Of a stretch of 64,000 bases of DNA, positions 25,515-34,077 are shown piece by piece. Source of the stretch: Steroidobacter gossypii (GTDB lineage: Bacteria; Pseudomonadota; Gammaproteobacteria; Steroidobacterales; Steroidobacteraceae); contig NZ_JAEVLS010000002.1 in the NCBI RefSeq assembly GCF_016801985.1, positions 558,001-622,000 on the forward strand, in the 5' to 3' direction. How positions within the stretch are numbered: position 1 is the first letter of the stretch; each line of letters opens with the position of its first letter. The notes below the pieces were generated by a model, which worked only from the letters and a program-made list of their open reading frames with translations, was not told the origin of the DNA and made no database searches. A program made the translations under genes and the position numbers.

Positions 25515-26953
25515 CCATCGCAACGATCCGCAAGCAGGTCGCGGTCGCGCTGGCATCTATCGTCATAAGCGCCTGTTCCGGACTGCCGCTGCGGGAATCC
25601 GGAACCGTGCCCGCCGAGAAGGCAGGCGCACGGTTGAGCTGCCTCGCGATGTCGGCGGGGGGATTGCGATCCGGCGCGGTCAGTCTCGGCGCCATTCAAG
25701 GCTTGCACGAGAAGCAGGCGCTTGAGCATTTCAAGCTCGTTTCCACTGTATCCGGTGGCGGTTATCCGGTTTACGGACTGCTGGAGCGAATGATCCGGGA
25801 CAAGATGACGCTGCGCGACCTGTTGCGGGAACGTGGCAAATTCATTGCCGATGTGGAGCGCAACGCCGACTTCATTGGCAAGGCAGCTCTCTATTTCTGG
25901 CTGCCGTTCCAGGCTCTCGATCTGCCGGGTGCCGTGATCGCACGCAATTCCGGCTCGCTGCAAACCGAATATATCGTCGAAATCGATCAAACGTTTGGTG
26001 GCACGGCTGTGCAGCCGTCGGGAAGGCGATCATTCAACCGAGCCCGGGACATTCACAAGATCCAAGGCTTTCCCATGCCGATTTTCGGTGCCAGCGGCAG
26101 CATCGGTACAATGCAACCGGGCGCGGATCACGAGTATACCTTCGACTACTACTTCGAAATGTCGCCGGATGTGAGCGGCTCGCCGGCCATTGGTTACTTT
26201 TCGGACTTCTCACGGAAAGTCACAACAGGCGAGGCGGTTGCTATCTCAGCCGCGGCGCTCGACTTGCCCGTCGTCGCGAAAATGTTGAATATCGGCGTTG
26301 GCAGCAGCTTTCAAATGCGAGCGGCGTCTGGCCGGGATGTGAGCTTTCATCTGGCCGATGGTGGCTTCACGGAAAAGCTGGCGTTATTGCCGTTGCTCAG
26401 ACGTGGCTGCACGGACATTCTGGTCTTCGACAGCTCAGGCAGCGACGACGGCTCTGCATTCCAAGCATGGAACACGTTCACGAGCAGATTGCCCCAGGAA
26501 GCGGGATGGAAGATCAGCGAAGGTGGTGAACTGCGTGCTGTGACAAGCCGCCAGCTTCCGCCAGAGCACGCTGAGCAACTTTGGGATCTGCCTCATCATG
26601 TTTGGGAAGCGGAGCTCCAGCAGGACAGCCGTCGAGTTCACATTCAACTAGTCAGGCTCGGTGTTGATCGCGTAATGGGTCTTCACTATCCACCTGAGGT
26701 GCAGCGATTCATGCAGCAGAACTGGAATGGGATGATGCCCGCGTGCGAGGGCAGCCCGCCCGCTGAGCGTTGCTCCTTTCCTATGGAGTCGACTTATCGG
26801 CAGTCATTCACTCCGGAGGAATTCCGTGCTTACCGGCTGCTCGGGAAATGGCTGGCGAAGTTGGCCGTATGCACTCGGTCCATGAAAACGGCGATGACCG
26901 ATGTGGTTGAGGAAGCGACGGTGGTGCAATGCATCTCGAAAAGTGGATTCTGA
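25511..26953 (+). CDS. Patatin-like phospholipase lipoprotein, 480 aa
   Basis: Patatin-like lipid acyl hydrolase. The oxyanion loop is SAGGLRSGAVSLGAIQGL, the nucleophile elbow is VSTVSGGGYPVYG (GxSxG-like with Ser), and the catalytic-dyad Asp sits in LADGGFTEKLALLPLL (DGG). The N-terminus VAVALASIVISAC carries a lipobox (ISAC), so the enzyme is membrane-anchored outside the cytoplasm. No ATG/GTG/TTG fits the start: the best is CTG 25511 with GGAGG 4 bases upstream, overlapping the TGA of the mini-lipoprotein; ATC 25517 is the alternative. The stop overlaps the next gene by 25 bases. It probably cleaves phospholipids or other acyl esters; target membrane unknown. Confidence 0.85.
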   Translation: MTIATIRKQVAVALASIVISACSGLPLRESGTVPAEKAGARLSCLAMSAGGLRSGAVSLGAIQGLHEKQALEHFKLVSTVSGGGYPVYGLLERMIRDKMTLRDLLRERGKFIADVERNADFIGKAALYFWLPFQALDLPGAVIARNSGSLQTEYIVEIDQTFGGTAVQPSGRRSFNRARDIHKIQGFPMPIFGASGSIGTMQPGADHEYTFDYYFEMSPDVSGSPAIGYFSDFSRKVTTGEAVAISAAALDLPVVAKMLNIGVGSSFQMRAASGRDVSFHLADGGFTEKLALLPLLRRGCTDILVFDSSGSDDGSAFQAWNTFTSRLPQEAGWKISEGGELRAVTSRQLPPEHAEQLWDLPHHVWEAELQQDSRRVHIQLVRLGVDRVMGLHYPPEVQRFMQQNWNGMMPACEGSPPAERCSFPMESTYRQSFTPEEFRAYRLLGKWLAKLAVCTRSMKTAMTDVVEEATVVQCISKSGF

Positions 26954-27786
26954 TGTCGGCTTGTGCGCTCGGCCTGTTTGGCTGCGTCGCACCTGTATCG
27001 AAAGATGCTCGGCCACCTTCCGAAGCGCTGGTCATCGCGAGAGCCGCAGGATTCGAGAACATCAAGGATATCTCGCCGGAAGTTCTGCGCTCGCTTCTTG
27101 ACGCTGAAGGTTCGCCTTTGCAGACGTTGCACGCCGCCGGCCTTGTCGCAGGCGTGTTCAAGGGCGCTCCTGGCCTTCCTCTAGGCGCGGAAGTGGCACT
27201 TCTGCTTGCAACGTCCGGCCCCCGGCGCCGACTTGAAGATTCGCCACGGTTGCTCGTGTGGATGCCACGCGAGATGGCGGCGTCGCCACCGGAATCAATC
27301 AACGTGCTAGGGCACGTTTTGGCAAATGCCGTCGCGGCCGCGCTTCCCGAAGCGAAGGTTGAATTCATTCACAGGCAAACCGAGAAGGATCCCCCACTGG
27401 GTCGCAGATACATTCATCATGAGCGGTACATTCGGGTGGACTTGCCGGGCTGCAAGGATTGCGCCCTTCGTACGGGAGCGTTCGCCAATTACCTTCGGCC
27501 GCCTCGCGTACAGCAAGCGCCAGAATTTCTCGGCGCCTATGAGGCCTATTTCTGGGGAACATTGAGCGACGGAGACAGCTGGCTCGCCGGCTATCCCTGG
27601 ACGGCCGAAGACCTCGAGCCCAGGCAGCGACGCGAGATTCTAAGAAGACTGAGTGCGCACCTGCCGATGTGGGTTTATATCTATGTGCCGTTCGATGAAA
27701 AGATCGCGCCGTATCCACACATTCTTCATCGAGGCAGGGAATTGATTTTTGTCGAGCCTGGATTTGATGACTCGCCCGAGGGATAG
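26929..27786 (+). CDS. Lipoprotein of unknown function, 285 aa
   Basis: The signal MHLEKWILMSACALGLFGC ends in the lipobox LFGC (Cys19). The mature part has no recognised domain; it includes RLLVWMPREMA, a Cys pair (LPGCKDCALRTG) and a Trp/Tyr-rich stretch (FLGAYEAYFWGTLSDGDSW, then MWVYIYVPFDEKIAPYPH). The start overlaps the end of the patatin gene by 25 bases, so both are co-transcribed and probably work together in the same compartment. Last gene of the five-gene operon; beyond it lie only relics. Function not known. Confidence 0.75.
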   Translation: MHLEKWILMSACALGLFGCVAPVSKDARPPSEALVIARAAGFENIKDISPEVLRSLLDAEGSPLQTLHAAGLVAGVFKGAPGLPLGAEVALLLATSGPRRRLEDSPRLLVWMPREMAASPPESINVLGHVLANAVAAALPEAKVEFIHRQTEKDPPLGRRYIHHERYIRVDLPGCKDCALRTGAFANYLRPPRVQQAPEFLGAYEAYFWGTLSDGDSWLAGYPWTAEDLEPRQRREILRRLSAHLPMWVYIYVPFDEKIAPYPHILHRGRELIFVEPGFDDSPEG

Positions 27787-27877
27787 CCAAAGCCTGCCCT
27801 ACGGTCGATCGCATGAACTACGACTGGCTGTCGGCGTGCGACACCGACGCTTGCCGATTGACGGGTTCGTCGGCGAT

Positions 27878-28401
27878 TCGAGGCGGAATGCCACCCTGTG
27901 ACGTGTCCGGCCGGAACCAGCGGAATCGAGTCGTTGCGTGCAGTGGCGCGCACCTTCAAGAAATACTCGCTGCCGGCTTTGCGCACGAACGAGGGCATGG
28001 ACAGCGTGAGCTCTTCCTCGCTGCGCGCTGCTGTCGTAAGCGCAGGGCCTTGAGCACGGGCAATGACGACGCCGTACTCAGCGATTTCTCAATCGAACGC
28101 AAAGCCGCTCAGATCGGCGGAAGTCATGTCGATTGATGACTTTCACTCGCCCCGGTCTGCATCCACCGCGACAAAGTGTACAGGTGCATAAACCCTTTAC
28201 AACTCGTATACACTGCCGATTGGGCGTGCGATCCGGCTGGATGACGCCGCCACCGAACTCGATATCGCCGGTCGAATTGGGGCCGTACTCCCCGCCGTTG
28301 CCACAGTACCGACGGCCATCGGGCGTGTAGCGGTACATGCTCTGGTCCACCCAGTCCCACACGAATCCGCCTTGGAACTGGTCGAACGGTAGCTCCAAGG
28401 C
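27878..28401 (-). pseudogene. Beta-galactosidase (GH2) internal fragment, frameshifted
   Basis: On the minus strand, from about 28398, the frame reads [18 protein letters not shown] then [13 protein letters not shown], the end of the GH2 LacZ catalytic barrel. Homology continues in shifted frames with KVINRHDF (domain 4 start) and EYFLKVRATARNDSIPLV then AGHVTGW. Both the first about 550 residues and the C-terminal beta-gal domain are missing, and at least two frameshifts are present. This is a dead fragment of a sugar-use gene, left in an accessory region. Confidence 0.75.
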
Positions 28402-28410
28402 GACATCGCG

Positions 28411-28520
28411 TTACTCACGTGCCTCGATGTCGCTCACCAGATACTTCATCTCGGCGATCTCGCTTGCTGTGATTCGATGATCTGGTCGGCCAGCCTGCGA
28501 ACGCGACCATCCGAGATCTG
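28411..28520 (-). pseudogene. DUF305-like C-terminal remnant
   Basis: Minus strand: VRRLADQIIESQQ, a one-base shift, then SEIAEMKYLVSDIEARE and a TAA stop at 28411. This pattern (LAxxIIxxQxxEIxxM) is the end of DUF305 (ferritin-like, often copper-associated) proteins. Only about 35 codons remain. Confidence 0.5.
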
Positions 28521-28619
28521 GGGCTGTTTTCCGGTGCCTCGATCGATGTGACGGGGTTTACGGAACGCTCTGCCGGCGCGCACAGCGTCACGATAGATCG
28601 TGCTCTTTGCCAATCGCAT

Positions 28620-28648
28620 GCCGCGGCGTTCTTGTTGAACGCCGCGGC
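28620..28648. terminator. Perfect 12-bp hairpin
   Basis: GCCGCGGCGTTC and GAACGCCGCGGC around a TTGTT loop, in gene-poor sequence downstream (minus-strand sense) of the SRPBCC gene. No T-tract. It could end the SRPBCC transcript or be left from a vanished gene. Confidence 0.4.
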
Positions 28649-28760
28649 TGCAAATCGCCGAGAAGGGGAGCGGAACGCGACGAAAGTTTGGAGTGTCCGG
28701 CCGGCCGATCAGGCGAAAAGGTTGACCTGCAGGCCGACAGGAACCTGCGGCAGATCTGAC

Positions 28761-29231
28761 TCAGGCGGTACGGTCACCGCCATGCACTTCGCCTCGCCAT
28801 GCTCCGGATTCCTGACCGTGCGATTCGATGAACTCCTTGAATCGCTCGAGATCGCCTTCGACCCGGCGGTCAGGCGCGTGTAGGGCATCTCCGATTTTCT
28901 CTACCATGCTTTCCGGTTCGAAACCCATTCGAACTCTGACTTCTGTCTCGCTCGTGCCGAGTGGTCGGAACTGGACTTCACCGGAATTGCCAGTACCCGC
29001 GACGCTGCGCCATGAGATGCGCTGGTCAGGAACTTGCTCGGTGATCTCAGCATCCCATTCTTTGTGCTTGCCTGCGATCTCAGCGACCCAATGCACATGG
29101 GTGTCGTCCAACTGACGAATCTCCTTGACACCCTTCATGAACTTCGGGAACTCCTCGAACTGGGTCCACTGGTTGTACGCCGTGTGAACTGGCACGCGAA
29201 CATTGATCGACTTCTCGATGTAGTTGTCCAT
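28761..29231 (-). CDS. SRPBCC-family protein, 156 aa
   Basis: START/Bet v1-like helix-grip fold (polyketide cyclase/dehydrase type): it begins YIEKSINVRVPVHTAYNQWT, followed by FEEFPKFMKGVKEIRQLDD, HWVAEIAGKHKEWDAEIT and ISWRSVAG..GEVQFRPL, the order usual in this family. A ligand-binding pocket is expected; the ligand is unknown. The C-terminal 30 residues are charged and poorly conserved. ATG 29231 has AGGAG 9 bases upstream. Close relatives typically occur in stress-linked gene sets with alcohol dehydrogenase and SDR genes, as here. Confidence 0.87.
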   Translation of the reverse strand: MDNYIEKSINVRVPVHTAYNQWTQFEEFPKFMKGVKEIRQLDDTHVHWVAEIAGKHKEWDAEITEQVPDQRISWRSVAGTGNSGEVQFRPLGTSETEVRVRMGFEPESMVEKIGDALHAPDRRVEGDLERFKEFIESHGQESGAWRGEVHGGDRTA

Positions 29232-29401
29232 CTGATAGTGCTCCTAACAAGCTGTCCTGGGGAAGGGAAACGCCGCCGTCAAGCACAGCCGTGAGCGGCC
29301 TCACCGTTGCATCAAGCTCTCCAATCGCTGGGATCTGAAACGGTTCCAGATTTGAACGATGACAGTTAACTGCAGATAGTCCCGGCATCAACGTGGCGTC
29401 A

Positions 29402-29971
29402 TCAATCATCCAGGCGGCGGATCCGGAGGTCTTTGAATTGAACGAGCGAGCCTTCGTGATGCGCTTGTAGCGCGATGTGGCCGCGAGGCTCGCGCGACGC
29501 CGATTGGAGCGATGCAACTCGCACACCGTTCAACTCGACTTCGATGATTGAACCCTGCACTAGGCAGTTGAATTCGTTCCACTCGCCGATCGGACGGGAC
29601 GCTTTGCAGACGGCCGGTGACACTGTGTAAATGGCGCCAGTCATGTGATAAGCGCTTCCTTGAACGTTGCGCTCGGGGTCGAGACCGCGCTCGTCGATTT
29701 GGATCTCGTAGCCGCGGTCGATGGCAGGCTGAATCTCATCTTGCAGAGGTGGACAGCGAACGAAGATTCCTGAATTGTCCTCGAGTGATTGCACGCGCCA
29801 GCAAATCCTGAGCACAAGGTTTTCGTAAACCTGAGCGGCGTACCAAAGCAGGCCCGGTCCGCCACGACTCTCGATGACGCCCGGTTCCACAGGAGCAAAC
29901 GATCCCCGACCGGCCATTCTCCAGCCGGAGAGATCCTGGAATGGCAGTGCTTGAAAGCTGTGAAGTGGCAT
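29402..29971 (-). CDS. DUF1080 (3-keto-disaccharide hydrolase-like) protein, 189 aa
   Basis: The concanavalin-like DUF1080 fold is visible: FQDLSGWRMAGRGSFAPVEPG near the start, ENLVLRICWRV, SGIFVRCP, GYEIQIDERG, AIYTVSP, GEWNEFNCLVQGSIIEVELNG and GHIALQAHHEGS..FKDLRIRRL at the end. Members hydrolyse or bind sugar derivatives. There is no signal peptide, unlike many relatives, so it may act in the cytoplasm or be part of an operon-specific variant. ATG 29971 is preceded by GAGGAG. It lies between the SRPBCC gene (170 bases downstream) and the divergent alcohol dehydrogenase. Confidence 0.87.
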   Translation of the reverse strand: MPLHSFQALPFQDLSGWRMAGRGSFAPVEPGVIESRGGPGLLWYAAQVYENLVLRICWRVQSLEDNSGIFVRCPPLQDEIQPAIDRGYEIQIDERGLDPERNVQGSAYHMTGAIYTVSPAVCKASRPIGEWNEFNCLVQGSIIEVELNGVRVASLQSASREPRGHIALQAHHEGSLVQFKDLRIRRLDD

Positions 29972-30228
29972 GAGTGCTCCTCGTGAGTTCCGTCGGCAGT
30001 CAGCATGGACTGAAACGGTTGCGTGCTCTGTCCGCTCGCCTGACTACGGAAGACTAATGCAACAAGACACTCGGAAGTCGGGAACAAGCTCAGCTCGCGC
30101 ACATTCAGGCTCTGCGCAGTGCACTCACATGAGGGATGGGCAGGATTGTGACGCCGAGGCCTCCGCGCCCGCAACCCAGAGTGAGCGCACGAGTCGATGA
30201 TGCATCGTAGATCGAAGGAGCTATTGGC

Positions 30229-31440
30229 ATGAAGGCAGTCGTATTTCATGGCGTGGGCGATATTCGATTGGACGACGTCCCGGAGCCAAAGATTCAAGAG
30301 CCGACCGATGCCATCGTCCGGCTGACCGCAAGCGCCATCTGTGGCACGGACCTGCACATGATCCGCGGCACGTTCACCGGCATGCAGGAAGGTACGATCC
30401 TCGGGCACGAAGGCGTCGGAGTCGTGGAAGAGCTTGGACCTATGGTGCGCAACTTGGAGGTCGGCGAACGCGTGGTTATCCCTTCAACGATTGCGTGCGG
30501 CTATTGCTCGTACTGTCGTGCCGGCTACTTCGCACAATGCGATACCGTGAATCCTCATGGGAAGCGCGCGGGTACTGCATTCTTTGGCGGTCCTACTGCG
30601 AGTGGCCCCTTTCATGGACTGCAGGCTGAGCGGGCACGAATCCCCTTCGCGCATGTGGGTTTGGTCAAATTGCCGGACGACGTCACGGACGACCAAGCCA
30701 TATTGCTTTCGGATATTTTCCCCACGGGTTATTTCGGTGCGGAGCTTGCGGAGATTCGCGATGGCGACACGGTTGTCGTGTTTGGATGCGGACCTGTGGG
30801 ACAGTTCGCGATCGCCAGCGCCAAGCTACTCGGTGCGGGCCGAGTGATCGCCGTCGACAAATATGACGACCGGCTCGCGATCGCTCGCAAGCAAGGAGCC
30901 GAGGTGGTCAATTTCGAGAAAGAAGATCCGATCGACGTGATCATCGAACTCACGGGCGGAATCGGCGCGGATCGCGCCATCGATGCTGTTGGTATCGATG
31001 CGATGCATCCGCACCACGGCCCCGCGGCAGACAAGGCGCGACAGCAAGAATCACAATTCAAAAAGGAAGTACAGTCGATTGCGCCGGAGCAGGCGGGTGA
31101 TGGCAATTGGCGCCCTGGTGACGCGCCGAGCCAGGTGTTGCAGTGGTCTGTCGAGGCGCTCGCCAAGGCGGGAACACTGGCGATCATCGGTGTGTACTCG
31201 CCCGCCGCCAATGCATTTCCCATCGGCCAGGCAATGAACAAGAACCTGACCATCAAGATGGGCAACTGCCATCATCGCAAGTACATCCCGCACCTGATCG
31301 AGTTGGTGCGATCGGGCGTGATCGAACCTGAGCAGATACTTACGCAGATCGAGCCACTCGATAATGTGATCAGCGCCTATGAGGCGTTCGACAAGCGGCG
31401 CAGCGGCTGGACGAAGGTCGAACTCCTGCCGCATCCCTGA
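30229..31440 (+). CDS. Zinc-dependent alcohol/formaldehyde dehydrogenase, 403 aa
   Basis: Medium-chain dehydrogenase. Catalytic zinc ligands are visible in ICGTDLHMIRG (Cys) and LGHEGVGVVEE (His-Glu); the structural zinc loop has four Cys in CGYCSYCRAGYFAQC. The coenzyme site is VVFGCGPVGQFAIASAK with VDKYDDRL, whose Asp favours NAD. The length and the long insertion around residues 262-300 resemble glutathione-independent formaldehyde dehydrogenase-like enzymes. The start ATG 30229 follows AAGGAG. The following 55-aa zinc ribbon and SDR genes are close, suggesting a co-transcribed detoxification or redox set. Substrate is inferred. Confidence 0.92.
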   Translation: MKAVVFHGVGDIRLDDVPEPKIQEPTDAIVRLTASAICGTDLHMIRGTFTGMQEGTILGHEGVGVVEELGPMVRNLEVGERVVIPSTIACGYCSYCRAGYFAQCDTVNPHGKRAGTAFFGGPTASGPFHGLQAERARIPFAHVGLVKLPDDVTDDQAILLSDIFPTGYFGAELAEIRDGDTVVVFGCGPVGQFAIASAKLLGAGRVIAVDKYDDRLAIARKQGAEVVNFEKEDPIDVIIELTGGIGADRAIDAVGIDAMHPHHGPAADKARQQESQFKKEVQSIAPEQAGDGNWRPGDAPSQVLQWSVEALAKAGTLAIIGVYSPAANAFPIGQAMNKNLTIKMGNCHHRKYIPHLIELVRSGVIEPEQILTQIEPLDNVISAYEAFDKRRSGWTKVELLPHP

Positions 31441-31470
31441 ACTCGCGACTGAACTGTTCTGGAGCAATCG

Positions 31471-31638
31471 ATGGCCGCACGAGCAGGTGAGACGGCGCGG
31501 GAGGCGGGTGATTTCCGTTGCCAGAAGTGTCACAAGCAGACTCATGTGACCAAGGGACACAACATTCCGAAGTGTCCGAACTGCGGCAGTGACTCGTACG
31601 ATACCAGATACCACGAGCCTGGAAACAAATCATCCTGA
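31471..31638 (+). CDS. Small zinc-ribbon protein, 55 aa
   Basis: A short gene with two CxxC knuckles: FRCQKCHK and [10 protein letters not shown], so one zinc ion is likely bound. It starts ATG 31471, with GGAG 6 bases upstream, and ends at TGA 31638. The N-terminus ([15 protein letters not shown]) is helical and polar. Similar small zinc ribbons occur near stress-associated alcohol dehydrogenases. It lies 30 bases after the dehydrogenase and 13 bases before the SDR gene, so it is probably in the same operon. The function is not known; RNA or protein binding is typical of such folds. Confidence 0.75.
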   Translation: MAARAGETAREAGDFRCQKCHKQTHVTKGHNIPKCPNCGSDSYDTRYHEPGNKSS

Positions 31639-31651
31639 ACCGGAGACCACG

Positions 31652-32665
31652 ATGTCCTCACAAACGACAGACCCCAGCCGGCGCGTGTTCATTGGTGGCG
31701 TAGGCATGGGTCTAATGGCGGGGCTTGGGTCGCCGGTCCTCGCGCAGAATACGTCTGGCACTCGTAAAGTGAGGGCGAGTGGGGCGGACCTGAGCAATCC
31801 AGCGCAGGCTTATCCCAAACCGCCGTTCCCGAAGCAGCAGCAAGAATGGCCGGGGCTCGTCAGCAAGATGCAGCCGCGTCCGGATCATGGCGAAGAGAGC
31901 TACAAAGGCTCGGGTCGGCTCGAAGGGCGCAAAGCGCTCATTACGGGCGGCGATTCCGGCATTGGCCGGGCAGCTGCAATCGCGTTCGCGCGCGAGGGTG
32001 CCGACGTGGCGATCAACTATCTGCCGGCGGAGGAGTCCGATGCGCAAGATGTGGTGCAGCTCATTCGCAAAGCAGGGCGCAGAGCTGTCGCGATCCCCGG
32101 CGATCTGCGCAGCGAGGCGTTCTGCCAGGATCTAATTGCGAGATCGGTTCGCGACCTTGGCGGCCTCGACATCCTGGTGAACAACGCCGCGCGTCAGCAC
32201 GCCGTGGATGACATCGCGAAGATCACGACGGAACAGTTCGATGACACCTTGAAAACGAACGTGTATGCGATGTTCTGGTTGACGAAGGCAGCGTTGCCGC
32301 ATCTGCCGTCGGGCGCAGCCATCATCAATACAACGTCTGTGGTTGCCTACGATCCGCCTGAAGGCCTCCTGGACTACTCGGCGACCAAGGCGGCAATCAT
32401 GAATTTCACGAAAGGCCTCGCCAAACAGCTGGCACCGCGTGGCATCCGAGTGAATGGCGTTGCTCCTGGACCGGTATGGACTCCGTTGCAGCCGAGTGGT
32501 GGTCAGCAGCCGGAGAAATTGCCGCAGTTCGGCGCCGACACTCCGATAGGGCGCCCAGGGCAGCCCGCTGAGCTGGCGCCGCTATACGTGCTGCTCGCGT
32601 CTCAGGAGTCCAGCTACTCCACTGGACAAATATTTGGCGCTGTAGGCGGGCGAGGTGGGCCGTAG
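31652..32665 (+). CDS. SDR-family oxidoreductase with TAT signal, 337 aa
   Basis: Classical short-chain dehydrogenase: cofactor motif TGGDSGIG (TGxxxGxG), NNAARQHA, and the catalytic Ser with YSATK (YxxxK). The N-terminus carries [20 protein letters not shown], a twin-arginine signal, so the folded enzyme may be exported with its nucleotide bound; this is a known trait of some relatives of the YhxD/YdaD type. ATG 31652 follows CCGGAGACC; the upstream in-frame start at 31589 would bury the TAT motif. Follows the zinc ribbon gene by 13 bases. Substrate unknown; general stress or redox role inferred. Confidence 0.9.
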   Translation: MSSQTTDPSRRVFIGGVGMGLMAGLGSPVLAQNTSGTRKVRASGADLSNPAQAYPKPPFPKQQQEWPGLVSKMQPRPDHGEESYKGSGRLEGRKALITGGDSGIGRAAAIAFAREGADVAINYLPAEESDAQDVVQLIRKAGRRAVAIPGDLRSEAFCQDLIARSVRDLGGLDILVNNAARQHAVDDIAKITTEQFDDTLKTNVYAMFWLTKAALPHLPSGAAIINTTSVVAYDPPEGLLDYSATKAAIMNFTKGLAKQLAPRGIRVNGVAPGPVWTPLQPSGGQQPEKLPQFGADTPIGRPGQPAELAPLYVLLASQESSYSTGQIFGAVGGRGGP

Positions 32666-32804
32666 AATCCCGGCTGTTCCGTGACTAGTTCAGCTTGTGA
32701 TCCGGAGAGAAGCCTGGCAGGTCATCTCGCCGCTTGAGGCCGGTAAGTGTGGCGTGGCTCGCTTCGTCCCTCTTAGCGAACACCGAATGCTGCTGCCGAT
32801 TGTC

Positions 32805-32996
32805 CTATCCGGTGCGGCCTGACACTCGCAAGCTGTTATTCACATCCTTCACGCCGGCAAGCCTCTCTATCAGGGCCTCGGCACGGCGCTTTTCCTCCCG
32901 TGAGCTCACCGTTCCTGACAAGGTGACTTCGCACTCCGTTACGGTCACGTCAACGGTAGAGGCATCGATGCCATCGCGTGAACAAGAATCGCTCAT
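32805..32996 (-). CDS. BON-domain fragment or small BON protein, 63 aa
   Basis: Reads IDASTVDVTVTECEVTLSGT then VSSREEKRRAEALIERLAGV and KDVNNSLRV, a single BON domain of the kind found in osmotic-stress and envelope proteins. Start ATG 32996 lies just inside the end of the LysR gene. No signal peptide is present and relatives are usually longer at the N-terminus, so this may be a truncated remnant rather than a working gene. A frame extends upstream to 33077 within the LysR coding region. Confidence 0.5.
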   Translation of the reverse strand: MSDSCSRDGIDASTVDVTVTECEVTLSGTVSSREEKRRAEALIERLAGVKDVNNSLRVSGRTG

Positions 32997-33955
32997 CGGC
33001 GTTTCACATTCTTTGCGGATGCGGCTGGCTTGCCATTGAAATTGTACGAAGCTTGCTCCGCCGAGAGCGCCGCACATCGCTTCCTCAGGAGCTCATGCAG
33101 CTGACGGATCGCTGGTACGAACTGCTTTCGATGAGGACAGATCAGATTCAGCGGCGCCGCCTCGCCCGGCTGTTCCGGGAGCAACACCTTCAGCCGTCCG
33201 GCGCGCACGTCCTCGCAAACGTCCAGCCAGGACTTGTATGCGATGCCTTGCCCGGCAACCGCCCAGCGGCGCACGAGATCGCCGTCATCGCAGACGAAGT
33301 TGCCGGAGACGAGCAGGTCGCTCTGGCCGTTGCCATCGGGGAACACCCAGCGGTTGTAGACGGAGCCGCTCAACGAGTACAACAGGCATTGATGATGGAG
33401 CAGGTCCTCGAGCTTGCGGGGATAGCCGTGTTTCTCCAGATATGCAGGTGACGCAACCAGTACGCGGCGGTTCTCGGGTGCGAGCGGCAGCGAGATATAG
33501 CTTGCATCCTGGGTGCTGCCGTAACGGATGGCGACGTCCACCGGGTCACGAAAGATGTCGGTGACGAAATCGGATACGAACAGGCGCAGCGCCAGCTTCG
33601 GGTGAGCCTTTCGAAATTCGGTGATCCAGGGTAGCAGCACGTTGCGTCCCACGTCGGACGGGGCTGCGATCTGCAGCACACCGCCGAGCTCGTTCTTGTC
33701 GCCGTGCACCCGGTCGCGACCTTCCTCCAGCGTGGCTAGTACCTCTCTTGCATAAGGCAGGTACTGCTCGCCCTCAGCCGTCAGGCGAAGGCTTCGAGTG
33801 GAGCGTGCGAACAGGCGGATATCCAACTCGCGTTCCAGGCGCTGAATGGCGGCACTGACTTGGCCGGGCAGAAGGTCGGCTTCACGAGCGGCACGAGTGA
33901 AGCTGCCAAGTGCCGCTGTCCGCACGAACAGCGCCAAGTCATCGAGCCGGATCAT
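32993..33955 (-). CDS. LysR-family transcriptional regulator, 320 aa
   Basis: The N-terminal winged HTH is LALFVRTAALGSFTRAAREA then PGQVSAAIQRLERELDIRLF, the family signature, followed by a linker helix and a substrate-binding domain (GVLQIAAPSDVGRN.., DVAIRYGSTQDASY). ATG 33955 was chosen because AGGA lies 6 bases upstream; ATG 33961 is the alternative. Divergent from the quinone-oxidoreductase-like gene 122 bases away, the standard LysR layout, so that gene is its probable target. The effector is unknown. Confidence 0.93.
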   Translation of the reverse strand: MIRLDDLALFVRTAALGSFTRAAREADLLPGQVSAAIQRLERELDIRLFARSTRSLRLTAEGEQYLPYAREVLATLEEGRDRVHGDKNELGGVLQIAAPSDVGRNVLLPWITEFRKAHPKLALRLFVSDFVTDIFRDPVDVAIRYGSTQDASYISLPLAPENRRVLVASPAYLEKHGYPRKLEDLLHHQCLLYSLSGSVYNRWVFPDGNGQSDLLVSGNFVCDDGDLVRRWAVAGQGIAYKSWLDVCEDVRAGRLKVLLPEQPGEAAPLNLICPHRKQFVPAIRQLHELLRKRCAALSAEQASYNFNGKPAASAKNVKRR

Positions 33956-34077
33956 TTTCATTCCTATAGTGAAAGTCTTCTCCGATTGTGCGCCTGTTTC
34001 CGCCGCGACCACCAGACCACGATACCGGCCTATCGAACGAGTCGTCTCGGCTCGCAAGCTGCCAAGGACCAAACGCC

